From Tahibacter sp042701255 (GTDB lineage: Bacteria > Pseudomonadota > Gammaproteobacteria > Xanthomonadales > Rhodanobacteraceae), in NCBI RefSeq assembly GCF_042701255.1, contig NZ_CP170554.1, forward strand, positions 3,348,001-3,412,000: a DNA stretch of 64,000 nucleotides. The letters run 5' to 3'. Shown in pieces: positions 19,717 to 30,200 of this stretch. Positions within the stretch are counted from its first letter, which is position 1; every line of letters starts with the position of its first letter. The position numbers and the translations under genes were made by a program. The notes under the pieces are model-generated. The model did no database searches and was not told the origin of the DNA. It was given only the letters and a program-made list of their open reading frames with translations.

Positions 19717-20385
19717 GTGCATCGGAGAGCGCTGCTGTGGGCAGCTGTCGCGCTGGCGCCCTGCGCCGTATCGGCCGCGACGATAGAGGGCCAGATCACC
19801 TTGATGCTCGACGGCAAGGCGCTGCGCCCCGAAGAGGCCGCCGAAGCCGTCGTGTATTTCCGGCCGGCCGCGCCGGCCGCCGTGGCTCCGGCCAGACAGC
19901 CGCTGGAAATGATCACGCTGCGCAAGCAGTTTTCGCCGCGCATCCTGCCGATCACCGTCGGCAGCGAAGTGCGCTTCCCGAACCAGGATCCGATCCTGCA
20001 CAACGCGTTCTCGACCTCGAAGGACAACGGCTTCGACATCGGCCTCTACGGTCAGGGCGAAGGCAAGGCGCAGCGCTTCGACCATGCGGGCTACGTGCGG
20101 GTCTACTGCAACGTGCATCACTCGATGGTCGGCCACATCCTCGTGCTCGACACACCGTATTTCGTCCGGCCCGACGCGCAGGGACGTTTCAGGCTCAAGG
20201 ACCTGCCGGCCGGCACGGGCGATCTCGTGGTCTGGCTGGACCGCGCCACGCCCTGGCATCAGTCGCTCGTCGCCGGCAAGACCGAGCCGCTCGCGGTGAC
20301 CCTGGAGCTGGCGCAGAAAAAGATTCCGCCGCACATGAACAAATTCGGCAAGCCCTACGGCAGGAGCAGCGATGGCGGCTATTGA
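19717..20385 (+). CDS. Periplasmic cupredoxin-like (plastocyanin-type) protein
   Basis: About 222 residues with a GTG start after GGGGTAGGG; the signal peptide RALLWAAVALAPCAVSAA is followed by TIEGQITLMLDG. The core has EVRFPNQDPILHNAFS and VRVYCNVHHSMVGHILV, which supplies a His, a Cys, a His and a Met in the spacing of a type I copper site. Members of this family have been called methylamine utilization proteins, but there are no mau genes here. The last ~60 residues (GRFRLKDLPAGTGDLVVW) look like a carboxypeptidase-regulatory-type beta domain. It overlaps the following kinase gene by 14 bases, so the two are surely cotranscribed. Likely a copper or redox sensor partner or electron carrier in the periplasm. 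Confidence 0.7.
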   Translation: MHRRALLWAAVALAPCAVSAATIEGQITLMLDGKALRPEEAAEAVVYFRPAAPAAVAPARQPLEMITLRKQFSPRILPITVGSEVRFPNQDPILHNAFSTSKDNGFDIGLYGQGEGKAQRFDHAGYVRVYCNVHHSMVGHILVLDTPYFVRPDAQGRFRLKDLPAGTGDLVVWLDRATPWHQSLVAGKTEPLAVTLELAQKKIPPHMNKFGKPYGRSSDGGY

Positions 20386-23065
20386 AGCGCGGCGACGCCA
20401 GGGCGGATTCGCGCTGCCGCTCGCGATACGTTTCTTTCTCGCGACGGCGCTCTTGATCCTGCTCGCGGTCAGCGCGGCCATCGTCGTGACCTACGTGCAG
20501 GGCAAGCGCATCGCCGACCGGGCGATCGGCAAGACCCTGACGACGAGCGAGGCGGCCCAGCGCGAGTTCGAGCAGCACCGCCTGGAACAGCTCGAACTGA
20601 GCCTGCGACTGGTCGCCTCCGACGCGAGCTTCGTCAAGTACATCGCCGATGCGAACAGCGCGAGCAACCTGCCGGGCCTCGGCGGCGACGCCGCACCCGA
20701 CACCATGTCCATGCGCGACCTGCTCGGCGACCGGCAGAAGGACATCGGCTTCAGCCTCGGCATCCTGCTGGACGGCAAGGGCGAAGTGCTCGCGCGCACC
20801 GACCAGACCGAAGCGTTCACCGAATCCCTGGCGGCCGACCCGCTGGTCGCGCCGGCCCTGGCCGAGGCGCGGCCGCTCAGCGGCTACTGGCGTCTGGCCA
20901 ACAAGCTGTATCAGGCCGCCATCGTGCCGCTGGCGCAGGATCAGAACGTGGTCGGCTATCTGCTGCTCGCGCAGTCGGTCGACGATGCGCTCGCGCGCAA
21001 GGTCGCTCAGGTCAGCGGTGCGGAGATCGCGTTCTCGATGCCGGTCGGCGGCAAGCCGACCCTGGTCGCGAGCTCGCTGGAACCCCCGCTCGCCACGCCG
21101 CTGCGCGAGGTCCTCGCCGGCGGCGGTCTGCCGGCCGCGAACGCGGCCAGCGGCGGCAAGCACATCGATCTCGACGGACAGGACTGGGTCGCACGCCAGG
21201 CGCCGACTGCGGCGGCCGATGCGGCGGACCTCGGTCAAGTGCTCGTGCTGGCCTCGACCGAACAGGTCGTCGCGAGCTATCGCGCGATTCTCAACAGCGT
21301 GCTGCTCGGTGGCCTGATCACCCTGCTGCTGGCGCTGCCGCTGTCGTATCTGATCTCCAAAGGCATCCTGCGGCCGGTCTCGGCGATGGCCGGCGCGGCC
21401 GAGCAGGCCGCCGCGGGCAATTTCCAGACGCGGCTCGGCACGCAGGGCAGCGACGAGCTCGCGCGGCTGTCGCGCGCGTTCGATTCGCTGCTGTCGGACC
21501 TGCGCGAGAAAAGCGACATGGAAGGCTATGTCGGCAACCTCGCGCGCTTCCTGCCCGAACCCGGCCAGGAAGGTTCGGGCGTGGCCGTGCATACGCAGCC
21601 GCTGCCGGCCGCGGTGCCGCCGCGGCGCGAGGACGCCGTGCTGCTCGGCCTCGAATACCGTCAGCTGCTGACCTTGCCGGCACAGACCGCGCCCGAGCAG
21701 GTCGTCGACGGCAGCAACCTGATCGAGGCGCGCCTGAATGCCGCCGCGGCCGCGTCCGGCGCACTGTGTCTGCGCGGCCCCGGCGCGCGCTGGACCCTGG
21801 CTTTCAGCGGACCGCAGCGCCTGTCGCAGCTGCTGCAGGTGCTGCGCGACGAATTGGTTGGCGCCACGCCGCCGGCCGCGGCCGTCGCCGATGGTTCCGT
21901 CGTGCTGGCTCAGGACGGCGAGGGCGCGCGACTCGTCGGTGCGGTGCAGGTGCAGATCGACCGGCTGCTCTGCGATGCGGCGCCGGGCCAGGCACTGGCC
22001 GGCCGCAGCAGCGGCGAAAGCCTGCGCGGCGAATTCGGCGCCGACGCCGTGGCGGTGGCGACCGGCGGCTTCAGCGGCAAGCAGTTCTACGCGGCGACGG
22101 CCGAGCTCCTGAGCCGGCTGCCGGCCGCGCCGGCGCCGGCGATCGACAACGCGACCGTGCCGCGCGGCGTGGCGGCGACCACGCCGAAGCCCTCGCCGGT
22201 CGCCGCGCCGCCGGCCGTGCGTGCGCGCGACAGCGGCGAACTCGCGCCCGGCGCGACCCTGGGCGGGCGCTATCGCGTGCTGTCGGTGCTCGGCGCCGGC
22301 GGCATGGGCGTGGTCTACAAGGCCCACGATCTTGAGCTCGACGACGTGGTCGCGCTCAAGATGCTCAAGCCCGGCGCGCTGCTCGACGCCGAGCAGCTCG
22401 ACCGGCTCAAGAGCGAGATCAAGCTCGCGCGCCGCATCACCCATCCCAACGTGCTGCGCACCTTCGACTTCGGCGAGGTCAACGGCCTGCCGTACATCTC
22501 GATGGAATACGTGCGCGGCATGACCCTGCGCTATCTGCTGCGCGAGGCCAAGCGCGTGCCGTATTCGGCCGGCCTGCGCATCGCGCGCCAGCTCGCTGCC
22601 GGTCTGGCCGCGGCCCACGAGGTCGGCGTGCTGCACCGGGACATCAAGCCGGAAAACCTGATCCTCGAAGCCAACGGCAACGCCAAGCTCATGGACTTCG
22701 GCATCGCCCGGCCCGCGCGCCGCGCGACCCCGGGATTCACCCAGCCGGGCACCTTCCTCGGCACGCCGAACTACTGCGCGCCCGAGCAGCTGGCCGGCGA
22801 GGAAGTCGACGAACGTGCGGATCTGTATTCCTGCGGCGTTCTGATGACCGAGATGTTCTGCGGCGCGCTGCCGTTCAGCGGTTCCAACACGATGGAGATC
22901 TACATGGCGCAGATGCAAGCCGAGCCCGCGCGGCCCTCGGCGCTGTGGCCGGAAATCCGGCCCGAGCTCGAAGCGCTGATCCTGCGCTGCCTCAAGCGCA
23001 GCATCGCCGAGCGGCCGGCCAGCGCGGCCGAGCTCGCGGCGGCACTGGCGCAGCTGAGGGCCTGA
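20372..23065 (+). CDS. Transmembrane sensor Ser/Thr protein kinase (cache-like/HAMP/kinase)
   Basis: 897 residues. A first membrane helix (about residues 18-42) and a second (about 307-330) enclose a ~260-residue periplasmic sensor of double-cache type. A HAMP linker follows (GILRPVSAMAGAAEQAAAGN). The middle (about 400-560) looks like a degenerate class III cyclase-type domain: VLLGLEYRQLLTLP and a repeat of alternating beta/alpha segments, without the metal aspartates. From about residue 633 there is a complete Hanks-type kinase: GAGGMGVVYK, catalytic HRDIKPENL, DFGIA and GTPNYCAPEQ. It should phosphorylate cytoplasmic Ser/Thr targets in response to a periplasmic signal. A double-FHA protein, a phospho-Thr reader, is encoded two genes downstream. 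Confidence 0.88.
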   Translation: MAAIEARRRQGGFALPLAIRFFLATALLILLAVSAAIVVTYVQGKRIADRAIGKTLTTSEAAQREFEQHRLEQLELSLRLVASDASFVKYIADANSASNLPGLGGDAAPDTMSMRDLLGDRQKDIGFSLGILLDGKGEVLARTDQTEAFTESLAADPLVAPALAEARPLSGYWRLANKLYQAAIVPLAQDQNVVGYLLLAQSVDDALARKVAQVSGAEIAFSMPVGGKPTLVASSLEPPLATPLREVLAGGGLPAANAASGGKHIDLDGQDWVARQAPTAAADAADLGQVLVLASTEQVVASYRAILNSVLLGGLITLLLALPLSYLISKGILRPVSAMAGAAEQAAAGNFQTRLGTQGSDELARLSRAFDSLLSDLREKSDMEGYVGNLARFLPEPGQEGSGVAVHTQPLPAAVPPRREDAVLLGLEYRQLLTLPAQTAPEQVVDGSNLIEARLNAAAAASGALCLRGPGARWTLAFSGPQRLSQLLQVLRDELVGATPPAAAVADGSVVLAQDGEGARLVGAVQVQIDRLLCDAAPGQALAGRSSGESLRGEFGADAVAVATGGFSGKQFYAATAELLSRLPAAPAPAIDNATVPRGVAATTPKPSPVAAPPAVRARDSGELAPGATLGGRYRVLSVLGAGGMGVVYKAHDLELDDVVALKMLKPGALLDAEQLDRLKSEIKLARRITHPNVLRTFDFGEVNGLPYISMEYVRGMTLRYLLREAKRVPYSAGLRIARQLAAGLAAAHEVGVLHRDIKPENLILEANGNAKLMDFGIARPARRATPGFTQPGTFLGTPNYCAPEQLAGEEVDERADLYSCGVLMTEMFCGALPFSGSNTMEIYMAQMQAEPARPSALWPEIRPELEALILRCLKRSIAERPASAAELAAALAQLRA

Positions 23066-23067
23066 GC

Positions 23068-24186
23068 ATGCGTGTCATTCGTCTCGCATCGATCTTCCAG
23101 GCCGGACTGCTGCTGGCCGGCGCCGTGATGGCCGCCGCGCCGGCAATGGCCCAGGACGGCATCCTCGACGGCGCCGCCGACGCCGATGCCGCGCCGGTCT
23201 CGCGCTGGTCCTGGTTCGGCGATCTGCTCGTGCGCTACGACCACGTGCAGGGCCTCAGCAACGACCGCACGGTCAGCCGCTGGCGCGGCCGCGGCCGCGT
23301 CGGGGCCGAATTCGCGGCGATGCCGGAGCTGAGCTTCGGCGCGGCCATCGAGCTGGCCCAGGGCAGCGACCACAACGCCGACAACCGAATCAACAACGAC
23401 AACGAGCGCAGCGACGGCGGCAATCTCGACCAGTTCTGGCTGCGCTGGCAGCCGGCCGAACAGACCCGCGTGCTGCTCGGCAAGGCGCCGCTGCCGCTGG
23501 AACTGTCGCCGCTGACCTGGGACGCCGACCTGCGTCCGGCCGGCGTCAGTCTCGACCAATCCTTCGCGCTCGGCGACTACAGCCGCCTGCAGCTCGTCGT
23601 CGGCGGCTTCGCCGCCCAGCATCTGTACGACGACGACACGCGCCTGGCCGCCGCACAGCTGGCCTGGCGCTGGCGCGAGGGCGCACCGACCAATGCGGCC
23701 GTACTGCTGAGCTATCTGGATTTTTCCGATCTGGACCAGCTCACGCGCCAGGGCCTGACCCGGACCAACCGGCGCCGGCCCGCCAACGGGCCGCTGCTCA
23801 GCGACTACCGTCTGGTCGACCTGCAACTGGTCGGCCGCAGCGCGATCGGCGACTGGCCGCTGGAGGCGCGCCTGGATCTCGTGCGCAATCTCGGCGCCGA
23901 CGACCAGCGCGACGGCGCGCGCTTCAGTCTCGTGCTCGGCTCGCGTCTGCGGCCCGGCGGCTGGGAGTTCGGCTATTCGAACCAGCGCATACAGCGCGAC
24001 GCCGTGCTGGCCGCGTTCAACGAGGACGACTGGTGGTTCCACAGCTTCACCCACGGCTTCATGCCGTGGATAGGCTACGGCCTGGACGAACGCTGGAACC
24101 TGCGCCTGGCGGCGTTCCGCGAGCAGCGCGACGGACTGCCGCGGCATACGGACCGGGTCCTGATCGACCTGGCTGCACGCTGGTAA
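23068..24186 (+). CDS. Putative outer-membrane porin-like beta-barrel protein
   Basis: 372 residues, starting two bases after the kinase stop. The signal peptide (IRLASIFQAGLLLAGAVMAA, then APAMAQ) is followed by alternating amphipathic strands with YDHVQGLSNDRTVSRWRGRG, VGAEFAAMPELSFGAAIELA and DQFWLRWQPAEQTRVLLGK, ending DRVLIDLAARW with an aromatic C-terminal residue, as expected for an Omp85-assembled barrel. It resembles the family annotated as putative porin. Substrate unknown. In this operon it may let the kinase ligand enter or be regulated by it. Confidence 0.7.
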   Translation: MRVIRLASIFQAGLLLAGAVMAAAPAMAQDGILDGAADADAAPVSRWSWFGDLLVRYDHVQGLSNDRTVSRWRGRGRVGAEFAAMPELSFGAAIELAQGSDHNADNRINNDNERSDGGNLDQFWLRWQPAEQTRVLLGKAPLPLELSPLTWDADLRPAGVSLDQSFALGDYSRLQLVVGGFAAQHLYDDDTRLAAAQLAWRWREGAPTNAAVLLSYLDFSDLDQLTRQGLTRTNRRRPANGPLLSDYRLVDLQLVGRSAIGDWPLEARLDLVRNLGADDQRDGARFSLVLGSRLRPGGWEFGYSNQRIQRDAVLAAFNEDDWWFHSFTHGFMPWIGYGLDERWNLRLAAFREQRDGLPRHTDRVLIDLAARW

Positions 24187-24248
24187 TCCCCGGGGGCGCT
24201 CATGCTAAATTGCCACCGCGTCATTCAACGGAGTGGGTCGGTCAGCTG

Positions 24249-25136
24249 ATGGAAATTCGCGCGCGCTTGAGCTTTCCGAACGGCGAGCACCCCGACTTCG
24301 TGCTGGCGCCCGGCATTTGTGGAATAGGCTCCGACCGGGACAATCAGATCGTGCTGAGCGGCGGCGGCATCGCCGCGCATCATGCCCGCCTCGAAGTCGA
24401 CGGCCGCGGCCTGACCCTCAGCGTGCTCGATCCGCGCGGCCATACCCATCTCAACGCGCGGCCCGTGCGCGAGAAGGGCATCGTCCGCCTCGGCGACGTG
24501 CTCAGCGTCGACACCGTGCAGATCGTGGTCAAGCCCGAGCGCGACGAAGTCATCCGCACGGCCGTGCCGAGCGAAACGCCGTCGTCTGCCGATGCGGAGA
24601 CGCGGGCGCGCGCGATTCCCCCCAAGGTCGTGCTGCGCGGCGTGTCCGGCGCCCAGTTCGGCCGCATCGTGGCGGTGCGCGGGCGTCTGACCATAGGCCG
24701 CGGCAGCGACTGCGACCTGACCCTGGACGAGCCCGAGATGTCGCGCCGCCACGCGATGATCGAGAACAACGGCGACGGCATCTATCTGCGCGATCTCGGC
24801 TCGGCCAACGGCACCTTCGTCAACGGCGTGCAGGTGCGCGACGCCGTGCTGCATCCGGGCGATCAGATCGCTTTCGACCGCAACCGCTTCCTGCTCGAAG
24901 CGCCGGGGCTGCCGCTGCGCGGCGAACTCGCCGAAGAGCGCAGTCCGGTCCATGCGCCGGCCATCACCCAGACCATGCAGGCCGTGACCCTGCCGGATCC
25001 AATCGCCGGCAAACCCAAGCCGCCGCCGGCGCCGGTCGCCGAATCCGCGGCCAGCCGCAACGAGATCTGGTGGCTCATCGCCGCGGCCGCGCTGATCGGC
25101 GGCGCGATCGCCTTGCTGCTGCTGTTCGGTTTCTGA
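24249..25136 (+). CDS. FHA domain-containing membrane protein
   Basis: 295 residues. A first FHA fold (about 5-95) is degenerate (GIGSDRDNQIVLSGGGIAAHHARLE). A second (about 125-220) is canonical: GRGSDCDLTLDEPEMSRRHAMIE and LGSANGTFVNG, which carries the Arg, Ser-Arg-Arg-His and Asn residues that bind phosphothreonine. A Pro/Ala linker leads to one C-terminal membrane helix (IWWLIAAAALIGGAIALLLLFGF), so the FHA domains face the cytosol. It is probably a docking partner or substrate of the upstream kinase. Confidence 0.85.
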   Translation: MEIRARLSFPNGEHPDFVLAPGICGIGSDRDNQIVLSGGGIAAHHARLEVDGRGLTLSVLDPRGHTHLNARPVREKGIVRLGDVLSVDTVQIVVKPERDEVIRTAVPSETPSSADAETRARAIPPKVVLRGVSGAQFGRIVAVRGRLTIGRGSDCDLTLDEPEMSRRHAMIENNGDGIYLRDLGSANGTFVNGVQVRDAVLHPGDQIAFDRNRFLLEAPGLPLRGELAEERSPVHAPAITQTMQAVTLPDPIAGKPKPPPAPVAESAASRNEIWWLIAAAALIGGAIALLLLFGF

Positions 25137-25170
25137 GCGGACGCGAACGTCGGGCGGACGTCGGCCCTTG

Positions 25171-25353
25171 GGTTTCGGTGAGCGTGGCGAACCGCAACAT
25201 CGCGGTCTCCACGTGCCGGAGAACCTTCAACGAAGGCATCGTTTCGATTCGCGATCACGAAAGCGTCGGCCCCGCCGGGACGACTTCGATCCGAGCTTTT
25301 CGCCGCCATGAAACCTCGGCATTGCGGTTCGCTGTGCTCGACGAAACCTACGC
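25171..25353. repeat. Dispersed inverted-repeat element, copy A
   Basis: Left arm 25171-25200 (GGTTTCGGTGAGCGTGGCGA then ACCGCAACAT) and right arm 25320-25353 (contains TGCGGTTCGC and GAAACCTACG) are inverted copies flanking about 120 bases that show no gene. Related arms occur at 30498-30612 and 34121-34156. The right arm overlaps the last codons of msrQ. Confidence 0.65.
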
Positions 25354-25992
25354 GCCGGATTCCGGCCGCACGCTGCGGCGCAGCCGCGCGAACCAGGCCG
25401 GCCAGGGCAGGCGTGCGGCCATGAGCGCGAGATAGATCGACAGATAGATCAGCGGCTCGCGCACGGCGATCTTCTGACCGTATTTGACCTGCCAGAGATA
25501 GTGCAGCACCGCGAGCAGGCCGATCGCATAGACGAGCTTGTGCAGCTTTCCCCAGCGACGGCCGAGCCGGCGCATCATGCCCTTGGTCGAGGTCAGCGCG
25601 AGCGGCACGAGCAGCAGCCAGGCCAGGAAGCCGACCGTGATGTAGGGCCGCTTGACGATCTCGCTGAACAACTGGCGCCAGAAGCCGCCGAGGTCGATCA
25701 CGAGATAGATGGCCAGATGCACGGTCGCGTAGAAGAACGCGAACAGGCCGAGCATGCGGCGCAGGCGGATCAGTGCGGCCACGCCGGTGAGCCGGCGCAG
25801 CGGCGTGATCGCCAGGGTGATCAGCAGCAGGCGCAGCGCCCAGTCGCCGCTGCGATGCTCGAGCGCGGCGACCGGATCGGGACCCAGGGTCTGCTGTGCG
25901 ACGTCCCAGGCCAGATGGCCCAGCGGCAGCAGGCACAGGACGAAGACGATGACCTTGGCGACGACGATCGTCGTCTCGCGCGGCGGCTTCAT
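25348..25992 (-). CDS. msrQ: Heme-binding membrane subunit MsrQ of methionine sulfoxide reductase
   Basis: 214 residues with about six membrane helices of the ferric-reductase-like fold; paired histidines for heme b occur in ATVHLAIYL, KLHKLVYAIG and AVLHYLW. MsrQ passes electrons from the respiratory chain to periplasmic MsrP, which repairs oxidised methionines. ATG 25992 overlaps the msrP stop (TGATG). The C-terminal codons lie in the right arm of a dispersed repeat. Confidence 0.93.
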   Translation of the reverse strand: MKPPRETTIVVAKVIVFVLCLLPLGHLAWDVAQQTLGPDPVAALEHRSGDWALRLLLITLAITPLRRLTGVAALIRLRRMLGLFAFFYATVHLAIYLVIDLGGFWRQLFSEIVKRPYITVGFLAWLLLVPLALTSTKGMMRRLGRRWGKLHKLVYAIGLLAVLHYLWQVKYGQKIAVREPLIYLSIYLALMAARLPWPAWFARLRRSVRPESGA

Positions 25993-26975
25993 CAGAAGTT
26001 CGCGCGCAGATCCATGCCCGCATACAGCGAGGCGACGTCGTCCGCGTAGCCGTTGAACGGCTGGGTCGCGATGCGCCGCGCGAACAGGTTGCCGCCGCCG
26101 CCGGAAATGCGCCGCTCGCTGGACTGGGTCCAGCGCGGATGGTCCACGGCCGGATTCACGTTGGAATAGAACCCGTATTCGGTCGGTGCGACGAGATTCC
26201 ACGAGGTCACCGGCTGGCGCTCCCAGAACTCGATGCGCACGATGGATTTCGCGCCCTTGAAGCCGTATTTCCACGGCACGATCAGGCGCAGCGGCGCGCC
26301 GTTCTGGTTCGGCAGCTCGCGTCCGTAGAGGCCGACCGCGAGCAGGCTCAGGGGGTGCATGGCCTCGTCGATGCGCAGCGCCTCGCGATAAGGCCAGTCG
26401 AGCACCGGATAGGCCAGCCCCGGCATTTCCGCCGGCCGCTGCACCGTCGTGAACGCGACGTACTTGGCGCGCGAGGTCGGCTTGAAGCGCGCCAGGCAGG
26501 CGCCCAGCGGAATGCCGACCCAGGGAATGACCATCGACCAGGCTTCCACGCAGCGATGGCGATAGACGCGCTCTTCCAGCGCATGCGGCTTGAGCAGGTC
26601 CTCCAGGGTGAAGCGGCCTATGACTTCCGCATGGCCGGCGACTTCGACGGTCCAGGGCTGCGGCTTGAAGCGGCCGGCGTTGCTGGACGGGTCGCTCTTG
26701 CCGGTGCCGAATTCGTAATAGTTGTTGTAGTGGGTCGCGTCGTTCCAGCTCGTCAGTTCCTCGCCGGTCTGCCAGCGCTCGCTGCGCGGCGCCGGCAGCG
26801 GCTTGCCGGCCGGCTCGGCGGCCGCGACCGGCGCGTCTTCGCCGCCGCGGCTGCAGCCGCTGACCAGCAGCGGTGCGGCCAGACCCAGGCCGCGCAGGAA
26901 GCGGCGGCGCTGCAGGTAGACGGACTCGGAAGTGATCTCCGAGCCGGGGATGGGCGGTACGCGGAAAGGTTTCAT
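25992..26975 (-). CDS. msrP: Protein-methionine-sulfoxide reductase catalytic subunit MsrP
   Basis: 327-residue periplasmic molybdopterin enzyme. The Tat signal is QRRRFLRGLGLAAPLLVSGC. The molybdenum cysteine is in YRHRCVEAWSMVIPWVG; the cofactor pocket residues include LPNQNGAPLRLIVPWKYGFKG (shown here in two halves of one segment). It is translationally coupled to msrQ. Start ATG 26975 is chosen as it places the twin-arginine motif about 28 residues in. Confidence 0.95.
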   Translation of the reverse strand: MKPFRVPPIPGSEITSESVYLQRRRFLRGLGLAAPLLVSGCSRGGEDAPVAAAEPAGKPLPAPRSERWQTGEELTSWNDATHYNNYYEFGTGKSDPSSNAGRFKPQPWTVEVAGHAEVIGRFTLEDLLKPHALEERVYRHRCVEAWSMVIPWVGIPLGACLARFKPTSRAKYVAFTTVQRPAEMPGLAYPVLDWPYREALRIDEAMHPLSLLAVGLYGRELPNQNGAPLRLIVPWKYGFKGAKSIVRIEFWERQPVTSWNLVAPTEYGFYSNVNPAVDHPRWTQSSERRISGGGGNLFARRIATQPFNGYADDVASLYAGMDLRANF

Positions 26976-27252
26976 GGTCGACCTCGATTTGCCGAGCAGA
27001 CCGGCCGGCCCGCGCGGATCTTTCATGGCTGCGGCCATGATGCCGCGGCGGTCATTACCCGACGTGAAGCCGCGGCGCTGCGTTTTCGCCGCAGAGCCGC
27101 GCCGATGATCCCGGCCGCGACTGCGGCGCGCCGGCCGGGCTGCCGTGGTGCGGCGGTCTGCGCTCGAGCGGATCGGATACGCCGGCGTCCGGTTACGGAC
27201 GACAGCCGCTTGCGGCCGGTCCCGGCATCGTCCCCGGGCGCTGGCGGGGGCT

Positions 27253-30200
27253 ATGGCCATGGCTATACTGCGCGAAAGCAGGCCATGTCGAGTGACGGTG
27301 CACGGGGAACCTCACATAGCAGCGGCGTTCCGCTATTCGGCCAGCCTGATCGTCGTGCTGGACGCGAGCGACGGCCGCATCGTCGACGTCAGCCCTGCCG
27401 TGCAGAGCGCGCTCGGCTATGACGCGGCCGAACTCGTCGGCCAGCGTCCGATCGACGTCGGCCTCTGGCGCAATCTCGACGAACGCGCCTTGCTCTGGGC
27501 CAATCTGCGCAGCCAGGGGCGCCTCTGCGATCAGCGATTCGAGTTCGTCGCGCGCGACGGCCGCATCCTGCACGTCGTGTCCAACTGCGAGATGTGCGAT
27601 CTCGGCGGCCGCACCCTGGTGATCTGCATCGGCCGCGAGGTCGGCGAGATCGCGCGCAGCATGCAGGCCGATCCGGACATCGCGAGCTACCGCTCGTTGT
27701 TCCTGGCCGCGGCCGAAGGCATCTATCGCAATCTGCCGCGCGGCGGTCTCATCGACGTCAATCCGGCGATGGCGCAGATCTTCGGCTACGACTCGCCGGA
27801 GCAGATGCTGCGCGAGTTCGAACGTTCCGCGCGCCACGTCTATGCCGATCCGGACGACTACGAGCGCCTGGTCGAGGAGATCCAGGCGACCGGCGTGCTG
27901 AGCAACCGCCGCTCGCGCGTGCGCCGCCGCGACGGCAGCCTGATCTGGATCAGCGAGAACCTGCGCTCGGTCCAGGACGCGGGCGGACGCCTGCTGTTCT
28001 ACGAAGGCTCGGTCGTCGACATCACGCGCGAGGTCGCTGCGGCCGGCGCGCTGCGCCAGTCCGAGGAGCTCTATCGCACGCTCGTCGACAACTGCCGCGA
28101 CGGCGTGTTCCTGATCCAGCGCGGCAAGGTCGTCTTCATCAACGAGGCGATGGCACAGATGCTCGGCTATTCGGTCGACGAACTCGTCGGCCGCGAGTAC
28201 ATGGATCTGGTCGCGCCCGAATCGCGCGCGGCGCAGGGACAGCGGCGCGTGTCGCGCGAAAGCGGTTCGCGCGAAGTGCAGGACTACGAGATCCGCATGC
28301 TTTGCCGCGACGGTTCGCGCCGCCTCGTGCAGGTGCGTGCCGATCCCGTGGTCTACGACGGCGACATCGCCAGCACCGGCACGGCGCGCGACGTGACCGA
28401 GGAACGCGCACAGCAGCAGGCGCTGGCCGAGGCCGAGCGCAAATACCGCAAGCTGTTCCGCCATTCCGTCGTCGGCCTGTTCCAGACCGGCCCCGACGGC
28501 CGCGTCGTCGAGGCGAATGCGGCGCTCGCGCGGCTGCTCGGCTACGGCTCGCGGCTGGAGCTGCTGCAGTCGCTGCGGCACATCGACGACCTGCAGGTCG
28601 AAAGCGACACCTATCAGCGCGTCTTTTCCCTGCTGCAGGCCAACGGCGAGGTCAACGAGGAGGAAGTGCGGCTGCGCCGGCGCGATGGCCGGCCGATCTG
28701 GATCTCGCTGAACCTGCACCTCGTGCGCGACGCCGATGGCCGGCCACAGAGCCTCGAAGGTTCGATCCAGGACATCACCGCGCGACGCGACGCCGAGCGC
28801 GCGCTGCTGAGCTCCGAGGAGCGCTATCGCACCCTCGTCGAGCATGCACAGATCGGCGTCTACGTCATGCGCGACGGCCGCTACATCTACGTGAACCAGC
28901 GCTTCGCCGCGCTGACCGGCTACGACGAGCGCGAGCTCATCGGCATGCACTGGACCGAGCTGACCACGCCGCAGGGCCGGCAGATCATCGACGCGCGTCT
29001 CGAAGCGCGCCGCCGCGGCGAGAACCTGCCGGCCGAATACGAGACCGTGCTGCGGCGCAAGGACGGTCGCGAACTGCGCATCGGCGTCAGCGCCGGGCCG
29101 ATACGCCTGGAAGACGGCGATTACTTCAGCGGCACCGCGCGCGACGTGACCGAGCGTCATCGCTTCGAGACCGAGCTCGAACACAACGCGACCCACGACG
29201 CACTGACCGCGCTGCCGAACCGCGTGCTGTTCGAGCGCTACCTGACCGCGCGCCTGCATCAGGCGCATTCGGCCGGCGATTTCGACTACGCGGTGCTGTT
29301 CCTCGATCTCGACGGATTCAAGCTCGTCAACGACAGCCTCGGTCACGCGATCGGCGACCGCCTGCTCGTGGAAATCACCGCGCGGCTGCGCGCGGCGGTG
29401 CCGGCCGGATCGGTGCTCGCGCGCTACGGCGGCGACGAGTTCACCGTACTGCCGCCGGGCTCCTGCACCGCGGCGGCGGCCGAGCAGCTCGCGCAGCGCC
29501 TGCTGCAGGCGCTGGCCGAACCGTTCGAACTCGGCGGGCATCGTCTGTACTCGGGCGCGAGCCTCGGCATCGTGACCGGCCGCGCCGCCTATGCCACGCC
29601 GGAACAGGTGCTGCGCGACGCCGATACGGCCATGTATCGCGCGAAGGCGCGCGGCAAGGCCGCCTACGTGGTCTTTGACGAGGCCATGCACCGCGCCGCG
29701 CGTGAGCGCCTGCGCCTGGAGACCGATCTGCGCGAAGCGGTGGAGCGCGCCGAGTTCCGCGTGCATTACCAGCCGCTGGTCGATCTGCGCAGCGGCGCCG
29801 TCGTCGGCTGCGAGGCCCTGCTGCGCTGGCGCCATCCGCAGCGCGGCCTGCTGCAGCCGCCGCAGTTCCTCGGCGCGGCCGAAGAGACCGGCCTCATCGT
29901 CGCGATCGACTGGTGGGTGCTGGAGCAGACCTGTCACCAGTTGCGCGACTGGCAGCAGCGCTATCCGGCCTTCGCCGCGCTGCGCGCCAACGTCAACGTC
30001 GACGACCGCCAGTTCGCCGAACGCGACTTCGCCGGCGGCATAGGCCGCGTGCTCGCCAGTACCGGCCTTGCAGCGTCCTCGCTCGCGATCGAAGTCACCG
30101 AGACCGTGTTCCGTGCCGGCCGCGGCCAGGCCGAAGCCGTACTGGCCGAGGTCAAGCAGCTCGGCGTCAGCCTCGTCGTCGACGATTTCGGCACCGGTTA

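Noticed and set aside
20195..22918. 907-codon open frame opposite the kinase gene
   Set aside because: Shadow of a strongly supported kinase; Gln/Arg/Gly-rich without domains.
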